Origin: Rhizobium sp. Q54
GTDB lineage: Bacteria > Pseudomonadota > Alphaproteobacteria > Rhizobiales > Beijerinckiaceae
Length of the DNA: 31,461 nt
NCBI GenBank assembly: GCA_945901195.1
Contig: CAMDKB010000003.1
Coordinates: forward strand, 1-31,461
Reading direction: 5' to 3'
The notes under the pieces are model-generated. The model was not told the origin of the DNA and did no database searches. It saw nothing but the letters and a program-made list of their open reading frames with translations. Below are positions 24,347 through 31,461 of this stretch, one piece after another. The translations under genes and the position numbers were made by a program. Position 1 is the stretch's first letter, and each line of letters begins with the position of its first letter.

Positions 24347-25618
24347 TCACGCCAACCAAGACGGAATTTTGTCGAGATTTAACAACTCATCATAGCTTAA
24401 GCGAGGGCGAATAATCGCCCATTGGTCTGCGTTCACCATAACTTCGGGAATAAGCAGGCGGGAATTATAGGTGCCGGCCTGTACCGCGCCATAGGCGCCA
24501 GCGGTCATCACTGCCAGGAGATCGCCGGGCTGGGAGGGCGGCATCAATCGTTCGAGCGCGAGATAATCTCCGGTTTCACAGATGGGACCCACCACGTCAA
24601 CGGTCACCGGCTGAAAGCCACGGGCCGGGAATGTGACCGGCTTTATATCGTGGTGCGCGTCATACAGAGTCGGGCGAATAAGATCGTTCATCGCCGCATC
24701 GACTATGACAAACGTGCGGCCGTCGCCGCTTTTCACGTAGACAACCCTGGTGACCAAAATTCCGGCGTTGCCAACGAGCAGACGGCCTGGCTCGAAGATG
24801 AGCTTGCAGCCGAGATTGTGGGTATTCTTCCTTACGATCTCCGCGTAGCGGCGGGGATGATAGGAGTCGGGATCCTCGTTCTCGCGATAGGGAATGCCTA
24901 GGCCTCCACCCAGGTCGACATGATGAATGTGATGGCCGTCGGTCCGTAAAACCGAGACGAGTTCGGCGAGCAGCGCAAACGCGTCGTCGAAGGGCGCAAG
25001 ATCGGTAATCTGCGAACCGATGTGCATATCGACGCCTGCAACCTCAATGCCCGGTAAGGCAGCCGCATCACGGTAGACTTCGCGCGCCCGCGAAATGGGT
25101 ATCCCAAACTTGTTTTCTGATTTTCCGGTTGAGATCTTTCGGTGCGTCTTTGCATCCACGTCCGGATTTACGCGGATGGATATGCGCGCTTTCATTCCTT
25201 TTGCGGTAGCAATAGTGGAAATCGCCGTGAGCTCGGGTTCAGATTCGACGTTGAAACAGAGAATGTTTTCATCAAGAGCATAAGCGATTTCGCGCTCTGT
25301 CTTTCCGACTCCGGAAAACGTGATGCGGGAACCGGGAACGCCTGCCGCCCGCGCCCGACGCAATTCGCCTTCTGAGACGACGTCCATTCCCGCGCCCAGA
25401 TTGGCGAATGTGCGCAGGACGGCCTGATTGGAATTTGCTTTCATCGCAAAGCACACAAGTGCGTCGGCGCCAGCAAAGGCGTGAGCAAAAACCTGATAGT
25501 GGCGCGTCAGGGTCGCCGAGGAATAGCAATAAAAAGGCGTGCTGATCTGGCGCGCGATCTCGCGCAGATCAACATCTTCGGCGTGCATGACGCCGCCCTT
25601 GTAATCAAAGTGATGCAT
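24347..25618 (-). CDS. lysA: Diaminopimelate decarboxylase
   Basis: LysA makes L-lysine from meso-diaminopimelate with pyridoxal phosphate, the last step of lysine synthesis. The 423-residue product has the PLP lysine in FAMKANSN (Lys60), the HIGSQ motif, GGGLGIPY, the EPGR phosphate-binding motif and the substrate-side cysteine in ICETGDYL, near the C-terminus. Length is normal. The N-terminus MHHFDYKGG is typical of the lineage. It begins 24 bases after the lptM-like gene. Confidence 0.97.
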   Translation of the reverse strand: MHHFDYKGGVMHAEDVDLREIARQISTPFYCYSSATLTRHYQVFAHAFAGADALVCFAMKANSNQAVLRTFANLGAGMDVVSEGELRRARAAGVPGSRITFSGVGKTEREIAYALDENILCFNVESEPELTAISTIATAKGMKARISIRVNPDVDAKTHRKISTGKSENKFGIPISRAREVYRDAAALPGIEVAGVDMHIGSQITDLAPFDDAFALLAELVSVLRTDGHHIHHVDLGGGLGIPYRENEDPDSYHPRRYAEIVRKNTHNLGCKLIFEPGRLLVGNAGILVTRVVYVKSGDGRTFVIVDAAMNDLIRPTLYDAHHDIKPVTFPARGFQPVTVDVVGPICETGDYLALERLMPPSQPGDLLAVMTAGAYGAVQAGTYNSRLLIPEVMVNADQWAIIRPRLSYDELLNLDKIPSWLA

Positions 25619-25642
25619 GGTTTGTCGCCTGGGAATCAGCTT

Positions 25643-25897
25643 TCAAAGAAGCGGATCGAGGATGAAGGGCTTTTGAGGCGCCTGAATCGGGGACGATAAT
25701 GTTCGCCGGCTACCCCCTAATGCAGGGCGGACAGCCTGCTGACGGTCAGCCTCGTCCTCGGCCTTTTGCTGGGCTTTTTGAGTTGGCGGCGCATCGGGAT
25801 GGGGTTCAAGCGGACCGCGTCGGCCGCAGGCGCCCAAGGTGAGGGCTACGGACAGTACGGCAATTGTCAGAATTGGTTTAGGAGCAGACACGTTCAA
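25643..25897 (-). CDS. lptM: Small LptM-like lipoprotein
   Basis: The 84-residue product has a lipoprotein signal with lipobox L-G-A-C at Cys24 and the characteristic C-G-R-R-G-P-L-E-P directly after it. This is the LptM (YifL) motif; in E. coli LptM helps assemble the LptDE lipopolysaccharide translocon. The tail is proline/glutamine rich and ends near PFILDPLL, also typical. The start is probably TTG at 25897 with AGAGGTGA upstream; GTG six bases later is possible. It lies between argH and lysA as in many proteobacteria. Confidence 0.85.
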   Translation of the reverse strand: MNVSAPKPILTIAVLSVALTLGACGRRGPLEPHPDAPPTQKAQQKAEDEADRQQAVRPALGGSRRTLSSPIQAPQKPFILDPLL

Positions 25898-26001
25898 GAT
25901 TCACCTCTGGCAAATACTTATAGCCGAAGTCCCGCAGTTTGGCGTCAGGGATCGCAGCGGCGGACAAAAGCTGGACCATTTGCGGCATTTTGCCGCAATT
26001 C

Positions 26002-27390
26002 TCAAGTTGTGCTCTGCAGCTGTGCGATCCAGCGTTTTGCTTGCCGCCGCACGTTCACGGGCGCGGTTCCGCCATAGCTGGTACGGCTGGCGACGGAGCT
26101 CTCGACGCCAAGAACCGAGAAGACTTCTGCGGTTATGCGGGGCTCCACACCCTGCATGTCGGACAGCGACAATTCCTCTAGCCCTATCTGACGCTCTGAG
26201 GCGATCCGGACCAGAGTACCTGTCACGTGGTGCGCCTGCCGGAAAGGCAAGCTGAGGGCGCGTACAAGCCAGTCGGCAAGATCTGTTGCAATCGAATAGC
26301 CTGAGCCTGCCGCAGCCCGCATCCTGTCGAGATCGGGAACAAAATCCCGGACCATCCCCGCCATTGCGGCGAGGCACAGCGAAAGGGAATGAAGGGAATC
26401 AAATGTACCTTCCTTGTCTTCCTGCATGTCCTTGGAATAGGCGAGCGGCAGCCCTTTCATGACAATCATCAGGCCATTCAGTGCGCCAATGATGCGGCCC
26501 GATTTTCCACGCACAAGTTCCGCGGCGTCCGGGTTGCGCTTTTGCGGCATGATCGACGAACCCGTCGTAAACTTGTCGCTGAGGCGCACAAAACCGAATT
26601 GGGGCGTGGTCCAGAGTACGAATTCCTCCGCGAAACGCGAAAGATGCACGGCGCATATTGCGGCGGCGGAGAGGGTTTCCAGAACGAAATCGCGGTCACT
26701 GACGCTATCGAGCGAATTTGCCGTGGGACGATCAAAACCGAGGGCCTTGGCGGTCATTTCACGGTCGATTGGAAACGAAGTTCCTGCAAGCGCGGCTGCG
26801 CCAAGGGGACATTCATTGAGGCGGCGGCGGGCGTCAGCAAAGCGGCTGCGGTCACGCGCCATCATCTCCACATAGGCGAGCAGATGGTGCCCGAGCGTCA
26901 CGGGCTGGGCTGATTGCAAATGCGTAAAGCCGGGCATAACCGCCCCCGCGAACTCCAGCGCCCGATGCGCCAGGATTGTTTGCAATTCCTTCAATTGTCC
27001 GTCGAGCTGATCGATGGCGTCGCGGACCCAGAGGCGAAAATCCAACGCCACCTGATCATTGCGGGAGCGGGCTGTATGCAAGCGTCCAGCGTTGGCGCCC
27101 TTGAGGTCAGTAAGTCGGGATTCGACATTCATGTGAATGTCCTCGAGCGCCCGCGAAAACGTGAAACTGCCTGCCTCGATTTCGCGGCCAATCTCCTCTA
27201 GACCACTGTCGATGGCTTCGGCGTCGCTGGTGGAAATAATGCCGGTTTTGGCAAGCATGGCGACATGTGCGCGCGATCCGCGTATATCCTGCGACGCAAA
27301 ACGGTAGTCAAAGCCTATGGAGGCGTTGATTTCCTCCATAATGGCGTCAGGTGCGGTTTCGAACCTGCCACCCCACATCTTGTTGCTCAT
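26002..27390 (-). CDS. argH: Argininosuccinate lyase
   Basis: ArgH splits argininosuccinate into arginine and fumarate, the last step of arginine synthesis. The 462-residue product starts MSNKMWGGRF and carries the fumarase/lyase superfamily signature GSSIMPQKRNPD, plus HTARSRNDQ and the TAHxAV-type C-terminal elements. ATG at 27390 is chosen for the AGAGG site seven bases upstream; the frame is open to 27435 but that would run past the divergent tlpA start. Its start is only 27 bases from tlpA on the other strand. Confidence 0.97.
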   Translation of the reverse strand: MSNKMWGGRFETAPDAIMEEINASIGFDYRFASQDIRGSRAHVAMLAKTGIISTSDAEAIDSGLEEIGREIEAGSFTFSRALEDIHMNVESRLTDLKGANAGRLHTARSRNDQVALDFRLWVRDAIDQLDGQLKELQTILAHRALEFAGAVMPGFTHLQSAQPVTLGHHLLAYVEMMARDRSRFADARRRLNECPLGAAALAGTSFPIDREMTAKALGFDRPTANSLDSVSDRDFVLETLSAAAICAVHLSRFAEEFVLWTTPQFGFVRLSDKFTTGSSIMPQKRNPDAAELVRGKSGRIIGALNGLMIVMKGLPLAYSKDMQEDKEGTFDSLHSLSLCLAAMAGMVRDFVPDLDRMRAAAGSGYSIATDLADWLVRALSLPFRQAHHVTGTLVRIASERQIGLEELSLSDMQGVEPRITAEVFSVLGVESSVASRTSYGGTAPVNVRRQAKRWIAQLQSTT

Positions 27391-27417
27391 AAACTGCCTC
27401 TTGTGACCGGATAAGAC

Positions 27418-28143
27418 ATGTCTGACCCAAACCAAACAGAGTTAGTGCGGCCGAGTGGCCGCGGCGCTGGCGCGAAAACTTTGGTGTTGATCGGGCTGGC
27501 GGGCGCGCTGTTTGCTGCGGTCCTATACGGGATGAACCGGGTTGGCGGCAAGGAAAGCGCCGGGACTGCAGCTTGTGCGGCTTCAGCCGATACGGCACGG
27601 CAGATCGCGCCGCTGGCACATGGCCAGATTGCTGCGCTGAATATTTCAAAATCGCCAAAGTTGGCTACAGAAATTGCCTTCGACGGGCCGGATGGTAAAC
27701 GGCTGCAACTTTCAGATTTTAAAGGTAAAACTGTTCTACTTAATCTGTGGGCCACATGGTGCGTCCCGTGCCGGGCCGAGATGCCGGCGCTTGATCGGCT
27801 TCAGGCGGCCGTAGGTGGACCCGACTTCGAGGTGGTTGCAATCAACATCGATACCGCCAGACTGGAGCGTCGCAAGTCCTTTCTCGAGTCGGTCGGGGTA
27901 AAGCAATTGGCCTTTTACACTGACTCCAAAGCGGATGTGTTTCAGACGCTGAAGCAGGCCGGGAAGGTGTTGGGTCTCCCAGCGACCATTCTGATCGATC
28001 CAAAAGGATGCGAACTTGGCGTCATGGCGGGGCCCGCCGAATGGGACGGACCCGAGGCGATGGCTCTGGTTCGAGCCGCTGCGGGCAAAAGCCCCGCCGG
28101 AGCCAGTTCCTCGGGGGGGAAGGCTGGCAGCCCCAGAACTTAG
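27418..28143 (+). CDS. tlpA: TlpA-family thiol:disulfide oxidoreductase
   Basis: This 241-residue protein is anchored by one N-terminal membrane segment (about 21-39), with a periplasmic thioredoxin fold. The active site is WATWCVPC (Cys115, Cys118), followed later by the cis-proline segment GLPATILIDPKG. In rhizobia TlpA reduces components for cytochrome aa3 oxidase copper-centre assembly; the same role is plausible here. The divergent argH neighbour is the usual arrangement. The ribosome site is weak (GGATAAGAC). The C-terminus ends in a low-complexity serine/glycine tail. Confidence 0.92.
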   Translation: MSDPNQTELVRPSGRGAGAKTLVLIGLAGALFAAVLYGMNRVGGKESAGTAACAASADTARQIAPLAHGQIAALNISKSPKLATEIAFDGPDGKRLQLSDFKGKTVLLNLWATWCVPCRAEMPALDRLQAAVGGPDFEVVAINIDTARLERRKSFLESVGVKQLAFYTDSKADVFQTLKQAGKVLGLPATILIDPKGCELGVMAGPAEWDGPEAMALVRAAAGKSPAGASSSGGKAGSPRT

Positions 28144-28272
28144 GGTCCGGCGTAGCCGCTCCTGATTATTGTGGCAGCTATGCGCGAGAGCGCCGTTGCG
28201 CGCGGGTTCGCTGTGCTTTAGTTAGGCCGCGAGGTCCGTTCTCAAGAACAAATCCAATCCCCGGGGGATCAT

Positions 28273-28677
28273 TTGGCCGAAATACAGTCGAATCAGGCAT
28301 CACGCCGCCCGTTATCACCGCACCTGCAGGTGTATCGGCCCATGCTGACGATGATGATGTCGATCACCCATCGCATCACGGGGGCCGGGCTCTATTTCGG
28401 TACCTTGTTGCTGGCCTGGTGGCTGATTGCAGCTGCTACCGGTCCGGCTTCGTTTGCGACCGCAAACTGGTTCATGGGAACGATCATCGGTCGTCTGATC
28501 CTGTTCGGGTTCACCTGGGCCCTTTTTACCCACATGCTCGGCGGGATCCGTCACATGATCCAGGACACGGGCCGCTGCATGGAGCATCCGCAGCGGGAAT
28601 ATCTGGCGCAGGTTACGCTCTGGGGCGGCATCGTTTTGACGATACTGGTCTGGGTCTTCGCCTATCTGGCTCGCTGA
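28273..28677 (+). CDS. sdhC: Succinate dehydrogenase cytochrome b556 subunit
   Basis: SdhC is one of two membrane anchors of complex II and provides a heme b ligand and part of the quinone site. The 134-residue product has the conserved RPLSPHLQVYRP and SITHRITG near the N-terminus, three membrane helices, and the heme motif HMLGGIRHMIQD with His87 as probable ligand. The start is TTG at 28273, with GGGGGA upstream; no ATG fits before the conserved part. It opens sdhCDAB after a 129-base gap that must hold the promoter; I could not pick out a clear one. Confidence 0.95.
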   Translation: MAEIQSNQASRRPLSPHLQVYRPMLTMMMSITHRITGAGLYFGTLLLAWWLIAAATGPASFATANWFMGTIIGRLILFGFTWALFTHMLGGIRHMIQDTGRCMEHPQREYLAQVTLWGGIVLTILVWVFAYLAR

Positions 28678-28688
28678 GGAGAGACGGC

Positions 28689-29084
28689 ATGAACGACAAA
28701 TCCTCATCCTCCATGCGTACGCCCATGGGGCAGGTCCGGCATCTTGGCTCGGCGAAAACGGGCACCAAAAATGCTTGGCATATGCGCGTAACCTCGATCG
28801 CGCTGCTGCCGCTGTCCATTATTTTCGTCGCGATTATCCTGTCGCTGATTGGCAAGGATTTCAATACTGTTCGCGCTACGCTTGGCAGCCCCTTGCCAGC
28901 GATACTCACGCTTCTATTTCTCCTGGCGGGCATTTATCACATGATGCTCGGCATGAAGGAAATCATCGAAGATTATGTGCACGGCGAACTCGCCAAGACC
29001 TGGCTTGTGATGCTCAACATGTTTTTCGCCGCCGCCATCGGGCTGGCCTGCATTTATGCAGTGCTGCGCCTGAGTTTTGTCTAA
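28689..29084 (+). CDS. sdhD: Succinate dehydrogenase hydrophobic anchor subunit
   Basis: SdhD is the second membrane anchor of complex II. The 131-residue product has three membrane helices (about 35-55, 69-88 and 106-127) and the heme-ligand motif GIYHMMLGMKEIIEDYVH with His84 as the likely ligand. The ATG at 28689 has an AGGAGA site; the same frame is open far upstream through tlpA, but that is a shadow. It begins 11 bases after sdhC. Confidence 0.94.
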   Translation: MNDKSSSSMRTPMGQVRHLGSAKTGTKNAWHMRVTSIALLPLSIIFVAIILSLIGKDFNTVRATLGSPLPAILTLLFLLAGIYHMMLGMKEIIEDYVHGELAKTWLVMLNMFFAAAIGLACIYAVLRLSFV

Positions 29085-29120
29085 CGGTCCGTTCATCCGG
29101 CAAGTGCAAGAGGATTCACC

Positions 29121-30953
29121 ATGGCTGAAGCCAATGGTTCTGTGAAAGCGCCCTCGCAACTGGGCAAGGCCTATCCGATCACGGATCATGTCTTTGACGT
29201 TGTTGTTGTCGGAGCGGGGGGCGCAGGATTGCGAGCCACGGTTGGCTGCTCGCAGGAAGGCCTGCGTACGGCCTGCATATCCAAGGTGTTTCCCACGCGC
29301 TCCCACACGGTTGCGGCGCAGGGCGGTATTTCGGCGGCGCTGAGCAACATGCATCAGGACGACTGGCGCTGGCATATGTACGATACCGTCAAGGGATCGG
29401 ACTGGCTGGGCGATCAGGATTGCATCGAATATCTTTGCCGCAATGCGCCTGCGGCTGTTTATGAGCTGGAACATTGGGGTGTGCCGTTTTCACGCACCGA
29501 AGAGGGCAAGATTTATCAGCGCCCGTTTGGCGGCATGACCACAGACTTCGGCAAGGGTACAGCGCAGCGCACCTGCGCGGCTGCCGACCGCACCGGCCAT
29601 GCCATTCTGCACACTCTTTATGGGCAGGCGTTACGCAACAATACCGAGTTCTTCATCGAGTATTTTGCTATCGATCTGATCATGGACCCTTCGGGCCGCT
29701 GCCTTGGCGTGATCTGCCTGAAAATGGATGACGGAACGATCCACCGTTTCCGCGCCAACCTGACCATCCTGGCGACCGGGGGGTATGGACGCGCGTATTT
29801 CTCTGCCACATCAGCGCATACTTGCACTGGCGATGGTAATGCCATGCTGCTGCGCGCGGGACTGCCTCTGCAGGACATGGAATTCGTGCAATTCCACCCG
29901 ACGGGCATCTACGGCTCGGGATGTCTCATTACCGAAGGCGCGCGTGGCGAAGGTGGCTATGTCACGAACTCCGCCGGTGAGCGATTCATGGAGCGCTATG
30001 CGCCGTCAGCCAAGGATCTCGCTTCACGCGACGTCGTTTCGCGCGCCATGACCATTGAAATTCGCGAAGGGCGCGGCGTTGGCAAGAATGCCGATCACAT
30101 CTATCTGCATCTGGATCACCTTGATCCCAAGATCCTGCATGAGCGCTTGCCCGGCATTTCGGAAAGTGCGCGCATTTTTGCTGGTGTCGATGTGACCAAG
30201 GAGCCGATTCCGGTTCTGCCGACCGTGCACTACAACATGGGCGGCATTCCCACGAACTATCACGGCGAGGTGTTGACCAAGAAGGATAGCAACCCTGATC
30301 ATGTGGTGCCGGGGCTGATGGCGCTGGGCGAAGCGGCCTGTGTTTCCGTGCACGGCGCCAATCGGCTTGGTTCTAACTCTCTGATTGATCTCGTTGTGTT
30401 TGGCCGCGCGGCCGGCCTTCGCGCCGCCGAACTTGTGAAGCCTGGCGAGAAACACGCTGATCTTCCTGCCGATTCCGCTGAACTCGCTCTTTCGCGTCTT
30501 GACCGTTTCCGTAACGCGAAGGGCGGAACTGCAACGGCTGAGTTGCGGAACAGCATGCAGACGACGATGCAGTCGAACTGCGCGGTGTTCCGCACCGGCG
30601 AAGTGCTCGAGGAAGGCTCCAAGCTCATTCATCAGGTCTGGGAGGGCTCGAAGGATGTAGCCATTACCGACCGTTCACTAATCTGGAATTCCGATCTCAT
30701 CGAGACGCTCGAATTCGACAACCTGATCATTCAAGCCGTGGTGACGATGGATTCTGCTGTTGAGCGCAAGGAAAGTCGTGGCGCACACGCGCGCGAGGAT
30801 TATCCCGATCGCGACGACAAGGAATGGATGAAACACACCCTGGCATGGGCGGATGACTCGACAAAGAAGATCGCGATCGATTTCCGTCCGGTGCACACCT
30901 ACACGATGACAAATGAGATCAGCTATATCGAGCCGAAAGCTCGGGTGTATTGA
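29121..30953 (+). CDS. sdhA: Succinate dehydrogenase flavoprotein subunit
   Basis: SdhA oxidises succinate to fumarate with covalently bound FAD, on the cytoplasmic face of the membrane. The 610-residue product has the FAD Rossmann motif GAGGAG at 31-36, the flavinylated histidine in RSHTVAAQGG (His62), the substrate-binding HPTGIYGSG region and the C-terminal segment ending YIEPKARVY. The length is normal. It follows sdhD by 36 bases. Confidence 0.98.
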   Translation: MAEANGSVKAPSQLGKAYPITDHVFDVVVVGAGGAGLRATVGCSQEGLRTACISKVFPTRSHTVAAQGGISAALSNMHQDDWRWHMYDTVKGSDWLGDQDCIEYLCRNAPAAVYELEHWGVPFSRTEEGKIYQRPFGGMTTDFGKGTAQRTCAAADRTGHAILHTLYGQALRNNTEFFIEYFAIDLIMDPSGRCLGVICLKMDDGTIHRFRANLTILATGGYGRAYFSATSAHTCTGDGNAMLLRAGLPLQDMEFVQFHPTGIYGSGCLITEGARGEGGYVTNSAGERFMERYAPSAKDLASRDVVSRAMTIEIREGRGVGKNADHIYLHLDHLDPKILHERLPGISESARIFAGVDVTKEPIPVLPTVHYNMGGIPTNYHGEVLTKKDSNPDHVVPGLMALGEAACVSVHGANRLGSNSLIDLVVFGRAAGLRAAELVKPGEKHADLPADSAELALSRLDRFRNAKGGTATAELRNSMQTTMQSNCAVFRTGEVLEEGSKLIHQVWEGSKDVAITDRSLIWNSDLIETLEFDNLIIQAVVTMDSAVERKESRGAHAREDYPDRDDKEWMKHTLAWADDSTKKIAIDFRPVHTYTMTNEISYIEPKARVY

Positions 30954-30968
30954 TCTGGAGATATTTCG

Positions 30969-31461
30969 ATGGTCGAACTCACACTTCCCAAGAATTCGCA
31001 GATCAAGCCCGGCAAGACCTGGCCGAAACCCGCAAGCGCGAAAAACGTTCGTGAATTCCGGGTCTACCGCTGGAATCCTGATGATGGACAGAATCCGCGC
31101 ATCGACAGTTATTATGTCGATATGGATGATTGCGGTCCCATGGTTCTGGACGCGATGCTCTACATCAAGAACAAGATCGATCCGACGCTGACCTTCCGCC
31201 GTTCCTGCCGCGAAGGCATCTGCGGATCGTGTGCGATGAATATCGATGGCACCAATACGCTCGCGTGCACCAAGGATATGTCGACAATCAACGGTGTGTT
31301 GAAGATTTATCCTCTGCCGCACATGGAAGTCGTGAAAGATCTGGTGCCCGATCTCACACTCTTTTACGCACAACATGCGTCGATCGAGCCTTGGCTGAAG
31401 ACAGTGACGCCGAAGCCGGAAAAGGAATGGAGACAATCGCATGATGACCGGCTGAAACTTG
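30969..31461 (+). CDS. sdhB: Succinate dehydrogenase iron-sulfur subunit (cut by window end)
   Basis: SdhB passes electrons from FAD to quinone through three iron-sulfur clusters. Only the first 164 codons are inside the window, with no stop. The N-terminal ferredoxin domain is complete: Cys80, Cys85 and Cys88 in CREGICGSC plus Cys100 ligate the [2Fe-2S] cluster. The C-terminal domain with the [4Fe-4S] and [3Fe-4S] clusters lies beyond the end. ATG at 30969 is preceded by a GGAG site and stands 15 bases after sdhA. Confidence 0.97.
   Translation, partial: MVELTLPKNSQIKPGKTWPKPASAKNVREFRVYRWNPDDGQNPRIDSYYVDMDDCGPMVLDAMLYIKNKIDPTLTFRRSCREGICGSCAMNIDGTNTLACTKDMSTINGVLKIYPLPHMEVVKDLVPDLTLFYAQHASIEPWLKTVTPKPEKEWRQSHDDRLKL

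Noticed and set aside
28008..28688. N-terminal extension of sdhD through the tlpA end and sdhC
   Set aside because: The frame is merely open; sdhD has a strong ribosome site and conserved start at 28689.
30024..30632. 202-codon minus-strand frame inside sdhA
   Set aside because: It is a shadow of the conserved sdhA frame with no recognisable features.

Overview
The window looks like ordinary core chromosome of an alphaproteobacterium, probably of the Hyphomicrobiales (Rhizobiales) or a close relative. This rests on lineage-typical families and gene orders: DUF4167 next to prmC and clpB, a DUF2794 gene, an etfB-etfA-hbd run, a HIG1/PduO/rhomboid run, a DUF4175 (TIGR02302) giant next to lysA-lptM-argH, a divergent tlpA, and sdhCDAB. 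Base composition is mid-range (roughly mid-50s % GC by eye) and even. I see no tRNA, rRNA, CRISPR array, phage or intact insertion sequence.

Layout, left to right. (1) 1-3085: ftsE-ftsX on the minus strand, divergent from a single-pass DUF3426-like protein and a small unknown membrane protein. (2) 3108-10180: a minus-strand proteostasis block, htpG-prmC-DUF4167-clpB, bounded on the left by a bidirectional terminator. (3) 10181-11956: a 422-base gap holding a candidate structured small RNA with a strong terminator and a sigma-32-like htpG promoter; then DUF2794 (plus) facing a BI-1/YccA membrane protein (minus) across a shared terminator. The BI-1 gene also has a sigma-32-like promoter. (4) 12047-16689: a minus-strand ABC exporter (ATPase plus FtsX-type permease) divergent from a secreted GDSL esterase (tesA) and an RNA cyclic phosphodiesterase (thpR). 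(5) 16703-21571: minus-strand HNH nuclease, hbd, etfA, etfB, rhomboid protease, cobalamin adenosyltransferase and a HIG1-like small membrane protein. (6) 21666-27390: minus-strand DUF4175, lysA, lptM-like lipoprotein and argH. (7) 27418-31461: plus-strand tlpA and sdhC-sdhD-sdhA-sdhB, with sdhB cut by the window end.

Functionally the window groups cell division (FtsEX), protein folding and membrane quality control (HtpG, ClpB, BI-1, rhomboid), translation termination (PrmC), fatty-acid electron transfer (Hbd, EtfAB), B12 activation, lysine and arginine synthesis, and complex II. I found no new multigene system. The least-explained signals are a perfect 32-base palindrome inside ftsX, the unassigned small RNA upstream of htpG, two sigma-32-like promoters with identical geometry, and htpG occupying the place where prfA often sits upstream of prmC.
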